Under the pieces are notes generated by a model, which did no database searches, had not been told where the DNA came from, and saw only the letters and a list, made by a program, of their open reading frames with translations. Of a stretch of DNA of 63,618 bases, positions 7,601 through 17,090 are shown one piece after another (positions within the stretch are counted from its first letter, which is position 1; every line of letters starts with the position of its first letter). Origin of the DNA: Muribaculaceae bacterium (GTDB lineage: Bacteria > Bacteroidota > Bacteroidia > Bacteroidales > Muribaculaceae); assembly GCA_022510405.1 (NCBI GenBank), contig JAFLTP010000018.1, positions 1 to 63,618 of the forward strand, given 5' to 3'. The translations under genes were made by a program, and so were the position numbers.

Positions 7601-8443
7601 ATGAAATATATAGGTGCCCATGTAAGCGTGGAAGGTGGTGTGAGCAACGCACCCTTGGAGGCCCGTGAGATCGGTGCCAAAGCCTTCGCACTTTTCACGG
7701 GGTGGAGCTCCAGATGGGTTTCAAAGGACCCTTCGGAAGAAGAGATCCATAAGTTCAAGACAAATTGCGAACTGTATGGATACAAACCCGAGGTTATATT
7801 ACCTCACGACAATTTCCTAATCAATTTAGGAAGCGGAGACAAAAAGATATTGACACTTTCAAGAAAATCATTTTCCGACGAACTGAGAAGATGTGAACTT
7901 TTGGGATTAAAGATGCTGAATTTTCATCCGGGAAGCCACAAAAACCAATTGACTGAAGAGCAATGTTTAGACAGGATCGCAGAATCCATCAATTATTGCC
8001 TTGACAAGTCGCAGGGAGTAACAGCCGTACTCGAAAACGTTGCCGGTCAGGGTAGCAATATGGGACACAACTTCGAGCAACTTGCCCATATAATTGACAA
8101 AGTGGAAGATAAGGACCGCATTGGAGTATGCATAGACACTTGCCATGCCTATTCAGCCGGATATGACCTTAAAAGCGAAGAAGGATACAAAAAAACATGG
8201 GAAGATTTCGACAAAACCATAGGTTTCAAGTATCTTCGTGGTATGCATCTCAATGATGACAAAAAAGAACACGGATCAAGAGTTGACCGGCATGCTGAAC
8301 TTGGGAAAGGCACCCTGGGTCCGGAATTCTTCACGAGATTAATGAACGATCCGCGTTTTGACAACATACCCTTGATTCTCGAAACGCCCAATGAAGCAAT
8401 TTGGGCGGAAGAAATCGCATGGTTATACAACCAAATTAAATGA
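7601..8443 (+). CDS. nfo: Deoxyribonuclease IV (AP endonuclease, endonuclease IV)
   Basis: Zn-dependent AP endonuclease that nicks 5' of abasic sites in base excision repair. The 280 residues match the family length. Metal-site motifs are present in order: GAHVS near residue 5, FHPGSH around residue 107, ENVAGQG around residue 144, [13 protein letters not shown] around residue 177, HLNDD...[13 protein letters not shown] around residues 213-233, and ILETPN near residue 260. ATG 7601 gives the family's MKYIGAHVS start. It has its own strong promoter and is first in a plus-strand run of genes. Confidence 0.96.
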   Translation: MKYIGAHVSVEGGVSNAPLEAREIGAKAFALFTGWSSRWVSKDPSEEEIHKFKTNCELYGYKPEVILPHDNFLINLGSGDKKILTLSRKSFSDELRRCELLGLKMLNFHPGSHKNQLTEEQCLDRIAESINYCLDKSQGVTAVLENVAGQGSNMGHNFEQLAHIIDKVEDKDRIGVCIDTCHAYSAGYDLKSEEGYKKTWEDFDKTIGFKYLRGMHLNDDKKEHGSRVDRHAELGKGTLGPEFFTRLMNDPRFDNIPLILETPNEAIWAEEIAWLYNQIK

Positions 8444-8480
8444 CAACATAACTGAAAACTCTTAAAATTTAGACATATCT

Positions 8481-10304
8481 ATGAAAACTAAACCGGATTT
8501 AGGCTTTTGGAAACTTTGGAACCTGAGTTTCGGATTCTTCGGGGTACAAATCGCCTATGCTCTGCAGAGTGCGAATGTATCGCGTATTTTCACCACTATT
8601 GGAGCCGACCCTCACGATCTGAGTTATTTCTGGATTCTCCCTCCATTAATGGGTTTGATAGTTCAACCTGTGGTGGGTATATTCAGCGACAGGACCTGGA
8701 ACCGATTCGGGCGTCGTCTCCCCTATCTAATTTTGGGAGCCACTATCGCAGTAATTGTGATGTGCCTCTTGCCTAACGCAGGAAGTTTCCATTTCACTGT
8801 TTCAAGCGCTATACTATTTGGACTTGTAGCCCTGATGATGCTCGACACCTCCATCAATATGGCGATGCAACCATTCAAGATGTTGGTGGGCGACATGGTG
8901 AATGAAAAACAGAAGAGCAAGGCCTATTCCATTCAGAGTTTCCTATGTAACGCCGGTTCGGTTGTGGGATTTATTTTCCCGATATGTCTTGGCTGGTTGG
9001 GAATGAAGAATGTTGCCCCCACGGGTGTTGTACCGCCCACGGTTATCTGGTCGTTCTACATTGGCGCCGCAATATTGCTTGTATGTGTGATCTACTCATT
9101 GATTAAAATCAAGGAATGGCCGCCACAAGTTTACAATGAATACAACGGAATCAGCGAATCCGCTCAAAAGGAAAAGAGCCCCGGAGTGGTGAAACTCCTT
9201 GTAAAAGCACCTACGACATTCTGGACTGTAGGACTTGTGCAATTCTTCTGTTGGTTTGCTTTCCTCTTCTTATGGACTTATGCCACCAACACGGTTGCCC
9301 ATAATGCATTCAAGACACCCACCACAACAAGTATAGTGGGTATCAACTATGAAGGCAGAACCTATGGAGCCAATTATCTTTTGATTGACAATGATGTTAC
9401 CATCGTAGACCATGGCAAATTGATGGTGGCCGGTATAGAAGCAGGTGGAGTTTTCCATAAGGGCGGAACTATTGTTATAAACGGAACCGATACTGTTGTA
9501 AACAACCATGCGGTGGTAAGCAATAACGAAGGCATTGACAAAGTAAGTTTCAATGAAGTTATCCCGGGAATAAACTCCTTAAGTGTGGATGGACAAAATA
9601 TTCCCAACTTCAGCGGCGCCACCATTAAAGATTATCTTTCACAGATCCAAGGTGCATTTAAACTAACGGAAGCTGCGATCGTAGCCAATGTTGATGGCAA
9701 GGTGAGTGTGGAAGACGCCAGTTCATATGAAATCGGTTCTGCATCGGCATGCAGCTATGAAACAAAGACTATCCTTAATTCCGCCACACCTCAATATAAT
9801 GACGCAGGCAACTGGGTAGGCTTGCTATATGCGGTTCAAGCATTGGGTTCAGTATGTTGGGCTCTCCTGTTACCAAAATTCAAGAGCAGAAAACTATCAT
9901 ATTCATTGAGTCTTTTGCTTGCAGCAGGAGGTTTCATGATGTTGGCCTTCATCACCAATCAATGGATACTATTCATAGCCTTTGTACTTATAGGATGCGG
10001 ATGGGCTGCAATGTTGGCATGGCCGTTCACAATATTGACAAACTCACTTAAGGGAGGAAATATCGGAACATATTTAGGATTGTTCAACGGCACCATTACA
10101 ATCCCGCAGATTGTAGCAGCTTTAGCAGGTGGATGGATACTGTCATTGATGAGCCACCAAGGAGAATTGGCACCTGAATATATGATGATGTTTATAGCCG
10201 GAATAGCCATTGGCATCGGTGCACTTTGTGTATTCATCATAAAAGAGGGGCCGGGAGAAAAAGAAGCTCCTGTTGAGACTCCGGTAATAAGCGATGAAAT
10301 TTAA
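8481..10304 (+). CDS. SLC45-like MFS sugar transporter with large periplasmic insertion
   Basis: Inner-membrane MFS permease of the GPH/SLC45 type, probably a proton-coupled disaccharide (maltose- or sucrose-like) importer. Twelve membrane segments are seen. The MFS motif DRTWNRFGRR is at residues 70-79, and GNWVGLLYAVQALGSV opens segment 8. At 607 residues it is ~150 longer than typical relatives (~450). The extra length is one block, residues about 280-435, between segments 7 and 8, a loop that faces the periplasm. The block is Gly/Val/Asn-rich with beta-strand-like periodicity (TIVINGTDTVVNNHAVV) and few charges. Starch-derived maltose supplied by the sus operon at 25-36 kb is a plausible substrate, by inference. 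Confidence 0.85.
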   Translation: MKTKPDLGFWKLWNLSFGFFGVQIAYALQSANVSRIFTTIGADPHDLSYFWILPPLMGLIVQPVVGIFSDRTWNRFGRRLPYLILGATIAVIVMCLLPNAGSFHFTVSSAILFGLVALMMLDTSINMAMQPFKMLVGDMVNEKQKSKAYSIQSFLCNAGSVVGFIFPICLGWLGMKNVAPTGVVPPTVIWSFYIGAAILLVCVIYSLIKIKEWPPQVYNEYNGISESAQKEKSPGVVKLLVKAPTTFWTVGLVQFFCWFAFLFLWTYATNTVAHNAFKTPTTTSIVGINYEGRTYGANYLLIDNDVTIVDHGKLMVAGIEAGGVFHKGGTIVINGTDTVVNNHAVVSNNEGIDKVSFNEVIPGINSLSVDGQNIPNFSGATIKDYLSQIQGAFKLTEAAIVANVDGKVSVEDASSYEIGSASACSYETKTILNSATPQYNDAGNWVGLLYAVQALGSVCWALLLPKFKSRKLSYSLSLLLAAGGFMMLAFITNQWILFIAFVLIGCGWAAMLAWPFTILTNSLKGGNIGTYLGLFNGTITIPQIVAALAGGWILSLMSHQGELAPEYMMMFIAGIAIGIGALCVFIIKEGPGEKEAPVETPVISDEI

Positions 10305-10321
10305 GAGAATGCTCTTAATGA

Positions 10322-10501
10322 ATGGACATCGGTAAAGCAATAGGTTTCGGACTATTATCCCTCCTTTGGATATGGTTGTGTGCTACACTCATCATATCCG
10401 GAGGGGGTCCCACTTTCAAAAACCTGTTTTTAATTATCGCATCCGGCATCATAATTTTTGTGCCACTTTACAAGAAGTATTTCAGAGGAAATCAGAAATA
10501 A
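10322..10501 (+). CDS. 59-residue predicted membrane protein
   Basis: A short open frame, ATG 10322 to TAA 10501, sits 17 nt after the transporter and 4 nt before dxs. The product starts MDIGKAIGFGLLS, has two hydrophobic stretches (about residues 8-26 and 35-50) separated by SGGGPTFKN, and a basic tail YKKYFRGNQK. It is unrecognised. The tight spacing and membrane-like composition argue that it is a real gene co-transcribed with dxs; the fact that it fills the gap exactly supports this. Function unknown. Confidence 0.7.
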   Translation: MDIGKAIGFGLLSLLWIWLCATLIISGGGPTFKNLFLIIASGIIIFVPLYKKYFRGNQK

Positions 10502-10505
10502 CAAA

Positions 10506-12431
10506 ATGAAAGACGAAAAAGAAGAAACTGAATATACCCTTTTATCGAAGATCAATTCATCGAAAGACCTTAAACAACTGAAAGAAGAGGATCTTCCGAA
10601 ACTATGTGATGAGATACGGGCATATTTGATCGAGAATCTTTCGGAGAACCCGGGGCACTTCGCCTCGAGCATGGGTGCGGTGGATTTAATAGTCGCGCTC
10701 CATTATGTGTTCGATACTCCTTACGACAGGCTTGTGTGGGATGTGGGACATCAGGCTTATGCACATAAATTGCTAACCGGAAGAAAGGAGCAGTTTAAAA
10801 ATCATAGGACATTAGGAGGGATAAGCGGTTTTCCCAATCCTTTGGAAAGTGAATGTGACACATTTATGGCGGGCCATGCGGGCAATTCTATATCTGCAGG
10901 TCTTGGGATGGCGATTGCAGACAAATTGACACCCGGAAATGAAAACCGTAAGACGGTAGCAATCATAGGTGACGCTTCGATCAGCGGCGGCCTTGCATTT
11001 GAAGGTTTGAACAATGCCTCCAATCATCCCAACGATCTCCTGATAATTTTGAATGACAACGATATGAGCATCGACAATAATGTCGGCGGTCTTCATGGTT
11101 ATCTTTCAGATCTCACCACTTCAGCCGGATATAACAACATCCGCAACAAGATGGCCATCTATCTTAGGAAGAAAGGTCTTCTTACAGAACCAAGAAGAAG
11201 GGCTCTTATAAGATTCGGGAACTCAGTGAAAAGTTTGGTATCGAGGAAACAAAATATCTTCGAAGGGTTGAATATAAGATATTTCGGTCCGATTGACGGC
11301 CACGATGTAGTGAAACTTGTAAAAGTGCTTAAAGAAATCAAGGATATGCATGGACCACGTTTGCTACATTTATTCACGAAAAAGGGTAAAGGTTATCAAC
11401 CAGCGGAAGAAGATCCGACACTTTGGCACGCACCCGGCAGATTCGATCCTGACACCGGCGAAAGAATAGTAAAGGATGAGAAAATCCATATTCCTTTATG
11501 GCAAGAAGTGTTTGGAGAAACGGTGGTGGAACTTGCACACAAGGATGAAAGAATTGTGGGAGTGACAGCGGCGATGCCAACCGGGACATCTCTTAATTTT
11601 CTGGTAGAAAAAATGCCGGAAAGAGCCTTTGATGTTGGAATCTCGGAGGGTCATGCCGTCACTTTTGCCGGAGGCATGGCAGCTGCCGGGAAACGTCCCT
11701 TTGTAGCCATTTATTCCTCATTCCTTCAGCGTGCTTACGATAATATTATTCATGACGTAGCCATTCAGGGATTACCGGTCACATTCTGTATAGACCGTGC
11801 AGGCCTTGTAGGTGAGGATGGTGTGACTCACCATGGATTTTTCGATCTCCCTTACCTGGCATGTGTACCAGGACTTTCAGTTGCATCTCCTGCAGATGCG
11901 GAAACTTTGAGAAACCTCATGAACACGTCTCTATCAATGAATTCTCCTTTGGCCATACGATATCCAAGGGGCAAAAGCAACATTTATGATCCTAAAGAGA
12001 AAATGAGAGTGTTGGAACCGGGTAAAGGAAGATTGGCACGAGAGGGAAAAAATGCCAAAGCAGCTATTTTATCCATCGGTCCCATAATCAAGAATGCCAT
12101 AGAAGCTGCTGACCAACTTTCGAAAGAAGGTATAGAGGTAGATATTTATGACATGATATGGATGAAACCCTTGGATTTGGATCTTATTAAAATGATTTCA
12201 GAGAAATATTCCTATATCGTGACTCTTGAAGATGGCGTATTGGCCGGAGGATTCGGTTCATATATCAATGACTTTATCAAAGAATTGCCTAAACGACCGG
12301 AAATTAAGAATTTAGGCATCCCTGATGAATGGATTATGCACGGAAGCATACCACAACTCCAAGCCAAATGTGGATACGACGCCAAAGGAATTGAAAAAAC
12401 CATCAAAGATCTTTTAAATTCTAAATCATAA
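10506..12431 (+). CDS. dxs: 1-deoxy-D-xylulose-5-phosphate synthase
   Basis: Thiamine-diphosphate enzyme condensing pyruvate and glyceraldehyde-3-phosphate, the first step of the MEP isoprenoid pathway. Using ATG 10506 gives 641 residues, the family norm; the open frame extends to a TTG at 10458, which would overlap the 59-residue ORF. Motifs: WDVGHQAYAHK near residue 80, GDASISGGLAFEGLNNA near residue 155 (TPP/Mg site), DGHD near residue 275, and the transketolase central domain with CIDRAGLVGEDGVTHHG near residue 435. It forms a tight cluster with trkA and trkH. Confidence 0.96.
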   Translation: MKDEKEETEYTLLSKINSSKDLKQLKEEDLPKLCDEIRAYLIENLSENPGHFASSMGAVDLIVALHYVFDTPYDRLVWDVGHQAYAHKLLTGRKEQFKNHRTLGGISGFPNPLESECDTFMAGHAGNSISAGLGMAIADKLTPGNENRKTVAIIGDASISGGLAFEGLNNASNHPNDLLIILNDNDMSIDNNVGGLHGYLSDLTTSAGYNNIRNKMAIYLRKKGLLTEPRRRALIRFGNSVKSLVSRKQNIFEGLNIRYFGPIDGHDVVKLVKVLKEIKDMHGPRLLHLFTKKGKGYQPAEEDPTLWHAPGRFDPDTGERIVKDEKIHIPLWQEVFGETVVELAHKDERIVGVTAAMPTGTSLNFLVEKMPERAFDVGISEGHAVTFAGGMAAAGKRPFVAIYSSFLQRAYDNIIHDVAIQGLPVTFCIDRAGLVGEDGVTHHGFFDLPYLACVPGLSVASPADAETLRNLMNTSLSMNSPLAIRYPRGKSNIYDPKEKMRVLEPGKGRLAREGKNAKAAILSIGPIIKNAIEAADQLSKEGIEVDIYDMIWMKPLDLDLIKMISEKYSYIVTLEDGVLAGGFGSYINDFIKELPKRPEIKNLGIPDEWIMHGSIPQLQAKCGYDAKGIEKTIKDLLNSKS

Positions 12432-12455
12432 ACTCTAAATACCTATATCCTATAA

Positions 12456-13790
12456 ATGAAAATTGTAATTGCCGGGGCCGGCGAGGTTGGAACTCACCTT
12501 GCAAAACTTCTCTCAAACGAAGAGCAGGACATCATTCTGCTCGATAGTGACCAGAGCCGGCTTGACGTTATTAACGACAATTACAATCTGATGACCTGGA
12601 ACGGCTCAACATCCTCTTTTGAAACTTTAAGGGATGTAGGCGTGGCAAGTTCCGATCTTTACATAGCCGTCACACCTTTTGAAACACGCAATATCACCTC
12701 ATGTGCCATAGCCAAACGTCTCGGTGCAAAAAAGACCATGGCAAGGATTGACAACCATGAATTCCTTAAAGATAAGAACGGCCGGATACTAAAAGACATT
12801 GGTGTAGACAATTTAATTTATCCGGAGGATCTTGCCGCCGATGAGATAGCCAGGTCATTGGCCCATAACTGGGCAAGTTACTGGGGTGAACTTCACGATG
12901 GTAAATTATTGTTGATAGGAGTAAGGCTCCATAATGACAATGCGCTTATCAATCATAAATTAAGAGATTTGCCTGTCAAGACACATGATTTTCATGTGGC
13001 CGCCATAAAAAGGAACAACTCTACCATTATCCCCGGCGGAAACGATGAAATACTTTATGATGATACGGTCTATTTCATCACTACTCCCCCATTCGTTCAG
13101 GAAGTGATGGAACTTTGCGGTAAGAAAAAAAGAGTTATCCGCAAAGCCTTGATCGTAGGAGGGTCAAGAATCACTGTGCGGTTTGCCACAAGATTTCATG
13201 ATAAATATCATATAAAGATAATTGACAATGACAGAGAGCATTGTGAGGAGATGGCAACCATGCTTCCGGATTGTGAAATAGTATTGGGAGACGGAAGAGA
13301 TGTGGAGGTATTAAAGGAAAATGATGTGGACCAATATGATGCCTTCCTTTCTTTGACAGATTCATCGGAAACCAACATTCTCACATGCATGTCGGCAAAA
13401 GAATTTGGAGTCCCTAAAACAGTAGCTGATGTAGAGAACTTACAATTTGTAAGTCAGGCCGAGAATCTCAATATAGGCACCATAATTAATAAAAAGATAC
13501 TTGCATCGAGTCATATTTTCCAAATCTTGCTTGATGCGGACGCCAGCACAGCAAAATGTCTTGCCCTTGCGGATGCTGAAGTGGCGGAAATGTTGGTAAG
13601 ACCGGGAGCTAAAATTACCAAAGCGTTGGTGAAAGACCTTCGGTTGCCACCTGGCATGACTTTAGCCGCTATGGTAAGGGATAATCAAGTCACACTCGTC
13701 GGGGGTAATACAAAAATAGAGCCCGGTGATTTTGTAGTGGTATTCTGTTTGAACGGAACCATCTCCAAGCTTGAGAAGTGGTTCCATTGA
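12456..13790 (+). CDS. trkA: Trk potassium uptake system regulatory subunit TrkA
   Basis: Cytosolic nucleotide-binding gate of the Trk K+ transporter. The 444 residues are two RCK repeats, each TrkA-N plus TrkA-C. The first Rossmann motif GAGEVGTHLA is near residue 6 and ends in the acidic residue of LLDSD. The second starts at ALIVGGSRITVRFATRF near residue 232, with a non-canonical GGSRIT in place of GxGxxG, so it may bind nucleotide weakly. It lies 9 nt upstream of trkH. Confidence 0.95.
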   Translation: MKIVIAGAGEVGTHLAKLLSNEEQDIILLDSDQSRLDVINDNYNLMTWNGSTSSFETLRDVGVASSDLYIAVTPFETRNITSCAIAKRLGAKKTMARIDNHEFLKDKNGRILKDIGVDNLIYPEDLAADEIARSLAHNWASYWGELHDGKLLLIGVRLHNDNALINHKLRDLPVKTHDFHVAAIKRNNSTIIPGGNDEILYDDTVYFITTPPFVQEVMELCGKKKRVIRKALIVGGSRITVRFATRFHDKYHIKIIDNDREHCEEMATMLPDCEIVLGDGRDVEVLKENDVDQYDAFLSLTDSSETNILTCMSAKEFGVPKTVADVENLQFVSQAENLNIGTIINKKILASSHIFQILLDADASTAKCLALADAEVAEMLVRPGAKITKALVKDLRLPPGMTLAAMVRDNQVTLVGGNTKIEPGDFVVVFCLNGTISKLEKWFH

Positions 13791-13799
13791 TATTCTGTT

Positions 13800-15275
13800 A
13801 TGGCCGATAGGGGAAAAAGGGCATATATCAATTTCCGAATGCTGTTGCGTGTCATCGGCTGGCTTCTAACCATTGAAGCCTTCTTTATGCTTGCCCCTTG
13901 CATTGTCGGTTTTATCTACGATGAACACAGTGGACTGCGATTCCTGATATGTATAGGAATCTCTTTGCTGTCTGGTATGGGAATGGTTTCCTTAAAACCT
14001 AAAAGCAAAGAAATGGGTAAAAGGGAAGCGATAATGCTGACAGGCTTGACATGGGTAGTGCTATCAGCCTTTGGAATGCTTCCTTTTCTTTTTTGCGGAA
14101 CCCATATGTCTGTTACTGATGCTTTTTTTGAGACCATGAGCGGTTTTACCACTACCGGAGCCTCAGTATTAGACACCCTCCATGGGGTGCCACATTCAAT
14201 ACTTCTTTGGAGATGTGTGGTGCAATGGATCGGAGGTTTGGGTATCATCCTCTTCACATTGGCCGTTCTTCCCATGCTGAATTATCAAGGAGGTATCCAA
14301 TTGTTTAATGCCGAAGTTACAGGTATTACTCATGATAAACTAAGACCCAGGGTAAGTTTTACAGCCCAAAGTCTTTGGGGGGTTTACCTTATTTTAACTT
14401 TAATCTGCATCGGGCTCCTATGTTTTTCAGAACTTTCAATTTTCGATGCAGTATGCTATGGGCTTTCCACAATAAGTACGGGAGGATTCGCCACACAAGA
14501 TGATTCCATTTCTGATTTAGGCAACCTTTATATAAAGATAGTCCTGATAGTGTTCATGTTTATGGGAGGAGTTAATTTTTCCTTCCTCTATAAACTTGTG
14601 ACCGGTAAATTCAAGGAATTCTGGAGAAATGAAGTGATAAGGTGGTATGTGATACTTATTATAGTCTTTGCAGCTATTCTTGCCTTAAATGTTTTCTTGA
14701 CAGGACTGATGGAAAATGTGGAAGATGTAACGATAGACCCACTTTTCCAGACAGTGTCGCTATTTTCTTCAACCGGTCTTGTAGAACCAGATTTCTATGA
14801 CTGGGGAGCATTACCGATGGTGCTCTTGGTGATAATGATGTTGATGGGAGCATGTGCTGGAAGTACTTCCGGAGGTGCCAAGATTGACCGGTTTGTAATA
14901 CTTTTCAAATTCATTAGAAATGAATTTCACAAGTTGATGCATCCAAACGCTATCACAACAGTGACATTGAACGGTAAAGGCACTCCCCCGCCAATTTTGA
15001 TGAAAACATTGGCTTTTCTTTTCCTTTATATAGCTGTGATTGTGTTTGGAGGGACGCTATTAGTAATTATCGGCCTTCCACTTAAAGACAGTTTCTTTAT
15101 TTCTCTTTCGGCGGTATCCAATACAGGTTTGGGAACTGATATAACGGGAATTAACGGTAATTTCGCTCTAATACCCAATGTAGCAAAATGGTTGGTTTCT
15201 TTTTTAATGTTGGTTGGTCGTCTTGAACTTTTCACCATCCTGATCCTCTTCTTCCCCTCCTTCTGGAGAAAATAA
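13800..15275 (+). CDS. trkH: Trk potassium uptake system membrane subunit TrkH
   Basis: Inner-membrane K+ pore, 491 residues, four M1-P-M2 repeats. All four selectivity-filter segments are visible: SGFTTTGAS, STISTGGFA, SLFSSTGL and SAVSNTGLG, one conserved Gly each. Last gene of the dxs-trkA-trkH cluster. An AT-rich 8-bp inverted repeat (15278-15285 with 15294-15301) lies between its stop and the convergent lipoprotein gene and may help end transcription, though it lacks a T run. Confidence 0.96.
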   Translation: MADRGKRAYINFRMLLRVIGWLLTIEAFFMLAPCIVGFIYDEHSGLRFLICIGISLLSGMGMVSLKPKSKEMGKREAIMLTGLTWVVLSAFGMLPFLFCGTHMSVTDAFFETMSGFTTTGASVLDTLHGVPHSILLWRCVVQWIGGLGIILFTLAVLPMLNYQGGIQLFNAEVTGITHDKLRPRVSFTAQSLWGVYLILTLICIGLLCFSELSIFDAVCYGLSTISTGGFATQDDSISDLGNLYIKIVLIVFMFMGGVNFSFLYKLVTGKFKEFWRNEVIRWYVILIIVFAAILALNVFLTGLMENVEDVTIDPLFQTVSLFSSTGLVEPDFYDWGALPMVLLVIMMLMGACAGSTSGGAKIDRFVILFKFIRNEFHKLMHPNAITTVTLNGKGTPPPILMKTLAFLFLYIAVIVFGGTLLVIIGLPLKDSFFISLSAVSNTGLGTDITGINGNFALIPNVAKWLVSFLMLVGRLELFTILILFFPSFWRK

Positions 15276-15302
15276 CATTATTAAGTCCCAATCCTTAATA
15301 AA

Positions 15303-16268
15303 TTACAATTCTGCTATATATAAAACTGCCGCATAATTATATTGCCGGTGCTCATCTTCATTTTCTCCTTTTATAGTTCTATTGACCTTAAATCTTCCAT
15401 CTTCTATCTCAACATCTATATAAACATTAGGATCATAATCTGACACAAAAGTTTCAAGCGGATTATAATCCAGACGACCCAAATGATGTTCCCACCTTTG
15501 GATATTGGAAATAAATTTTTTTTGATTACGTGCTATTTGTCTTGCCTCTTCAAGAGTTGGCATTCGCCAGCTTCCTTTTCCTCGGGTTTTGGATTCTCCT
15601 TCCTTAGCATCAGGCCAGTTTGTTAATTTTTGAGTATAATAATAATCCACCATAAACCATTTTGATCCCAGTTTTATTACAAATCCCATAGGATCAAGCC
15701 TTGACTGAAGTTTTTCGCTTAGTGAATTATAAGTATCGTAGGTGATTACTGCAGTTTCCCACTCCTCATTATCAAAAAACACACAAGAACCCTCTTGAAG
15801 TTCATCTCCATAAATCATGGCATTTGCGATTGCTTTTTCTGCGGCCTCATCCAATGCTTTTTTTGCTTGAATCATTAAATCCCTATTATTATAAAAATTT
15901 TCCAATTTTTCCGCCGCATCTTCATTATCAGCAAGAAGGTTAAATTTCTTTATAGCCTTCTTTTTGCCCAGTTCTAAAGCACGTTCATAGCTTTTGGCAA
16001 ATCTTCTAATCGCCATTTCGTAGTCATATCCACCTTTCCTGCATAAATAGTAATAACTCAAAGTGAGTTTACAAACATCTTCTTGACTTAATTCATCAAA
16101 CTCATCCCAAGCTTCACTCGCATACCGTCCTACGTTTATTGCACCCATATCACCCATTGCAGCCCGATAAGCTAAATCAGCATCTTCGTTACCGCTACAA
16201 CTTACTAAAACTAATGACAAGGTACCAAACAAAACAAACCAAATACTCTTCTTAAATATCGTATTCAT
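15303..16268 (-). CDS. Hypothetical lipoprotein
   Basis: 321 residues starting MNTIFKKSIW, with a signal peptide and lipobox LVLVSC, Cys at residue 24. The open frame continues to 16466, but that part is inside the ThiF-like gene and has no signal. The N-terminal half is helical and repeat-like (YRAAMGD..., ALELGKKKAIKK, QAKKALDEAAEKAI), resembling tetratricopeptide/Sel1-type helices. The C-terminal half contains KGSWRMPTLEEARQIARN, as in DUF1566-like domains, though the match is only partial. Not recognised further. It starts 35 nt after the ThiF-like gene and may share its transcript. Confidence 0.75.
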   Translation of the reverse strand: MNTIFKKSIWFVLFGTLSLVLVSCSGNEDADLAYRAAMGDMGAINVGRYASEAWDEFDELSQEDVCKLTLSYYYLCRKGGYDYEMAIRRFAKSYERALELGKKKAIKKFNLLADNEDAAEKLENFYNNRDLMIQAKKALDEAAEKAIANAMIYGDELQEGSCVFFDNEEWETAVITYDTYNSLSEKLQSRLDPMGFVIKLGSKWFMVDYYYTQKLTNWPDAKEGESKTRGKGSWRMPTLEEARQIARNQKKFISNIQRWEHHLGRLDYNPLETFVSDYDPNVYIDVEIEDGRFKVNRTIKGENEDEHRQYNYAAVLYIAEL

Positions 16269-16303
16269 TCTTCTAATTACAATCTTTAAAATCTCAGTTA
16301 ATC

Positions 16304-17011
16304 TTATTTTAGGGATAAAATTTGGAAGGAATTGTTCAGGAGATTGAACAGAAGGATTCTCCCGGACAAGAGGGAGCCGGAATTCGTGATATATTTTATG
16401 GCTTCCGATGCTTGAATAGAAGCACAAAGGGCAGCTGCGGGTCCCATTACTCCTCCTAAAGAACAAGGAAGAAATCCGTCAGCAGAGGCTGTTCCAAAAT
16501 ATTCTTCGAAACGTGGATCTGAAGGAAGGAATGTCATTATTTGTCCTTCAAAATCTCTTACTCCTCCAATACAACAGGCTTTCCCTAATTTTGAGGAGAC
16601 CTCTCCTGTCATTTTTTTGGATTCAGGATTGTCGGTGGCGTCAATTATAAAATCATAATCGCCAAAAATTTCATATGCTTTTTTCCCGGTTATAACCGAA
16701 TTGTATATCCTGACACTCACATCAGGATTTAAATCCTCAATCCGGGAGGCAATAATATCAACTTTAGATTTACCCGCATCTTCAGTTGAAAAGAAAAATT
16801 GACGTTGAAGATTTGATATATCTATATTGTCATAATCAGAGATTCCTAACGTCCCTATTCCGGCACCAGCCAATTGCATAGCCACCATCGAACCGAGCGC
16901 CCCACAACCTACAATCATAACTTTAGAATTGCAAAGTTTTTGCTGGCCCTCCTTACCGATTTCAGGAACGGCTATCTGCCTCGCATATCTAATCCTAAGA
17001 TCTTTTCCCAT
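16304..17011 (-). CDS. ThiF/MoeB/HesA-family adenylyltransferase
   Basis: E1-like enzyme that adenylates the C-terminus of a small sulfur-carrier or ubiquitin-like protein. ATG 17011 gives 235 residues starting MGKDLRIRYARQI; the extension to 17035 uses TTG. The nucleotide fold has GCGALGSMVA near residue 33, the DYDNIDISNLQRQ motif near residue 57 with the conserved Arg, and DATDNPESK near residue 120. The two CxxC zinc pairs of MoeB/ThiF are absent and a single Cys sits in FLPCSLGGVMGP; some Bacteroidales ThiF proteins also lack the zinc cysteines. No thiS or moaD is nearby. A TcdA/YgdL-like tRNA role is also possible. Confidence 0.82.
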   Translation of the reverse strand: MGKDLRIRYARQIAVPEIGKEGQQKLCNSKVMIVGCGALGSMVAMQLAGAGIGTLGISDYDNIDISNLQRQFFFSTEDAGKSKVDIIASRIEDLNPDVSVRIYNSVITGKKAYEIFGDYDFIIDATDNPESKKMTGEVSSKLGKACCIGGVRDFEGQIMTFLPSDPRFEEYFGTASADGFLPCSLGGVMGPAAALCASIQASEAIKYITNSGSLLSGRILLFNLLNNSFQILSLK

Positions 17012-17040
17012 AAAGAACCTTTTCCGAAAGTCCAAAACTA

Positions 17041-17090
17041 ACTTTACTTAACACTTATTGTTTATTGTTTTTACTTATTATTTAGTGTCA
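17041..17090. repeat. Short heptanucleotide-like tract (TTATTGT type)
   Basis: About six imperfect 7-bp units (CTTAACA, CTTATTG, TTTATTG, TTTTTAC, TTATTAT, TTAGTGT) lie between the MscS stop region and the ThiF-like gene. A very similar series occurs at 62020-62050. It may be a second subfamily of the heptad arrays. Confidence 0.5.

Noticed and set aside
6689..7621. Methyltransferase start at 7621
   Set aside because: It would overlap the nfo start and promoter; family alignment begins at 7450.
10458..10505. TTG start for dxs
   Set aside because: The extension overlaps the 59-residue ORF and lacks similarity; ATG 10506 gives the family length.
15303..16466. Lipoprotein start at 16466
   Set aside because: The first 66 residues lie inside the ThiF-like gene; MNTIFKK at 16268 begins a proper lipoprotein signal.
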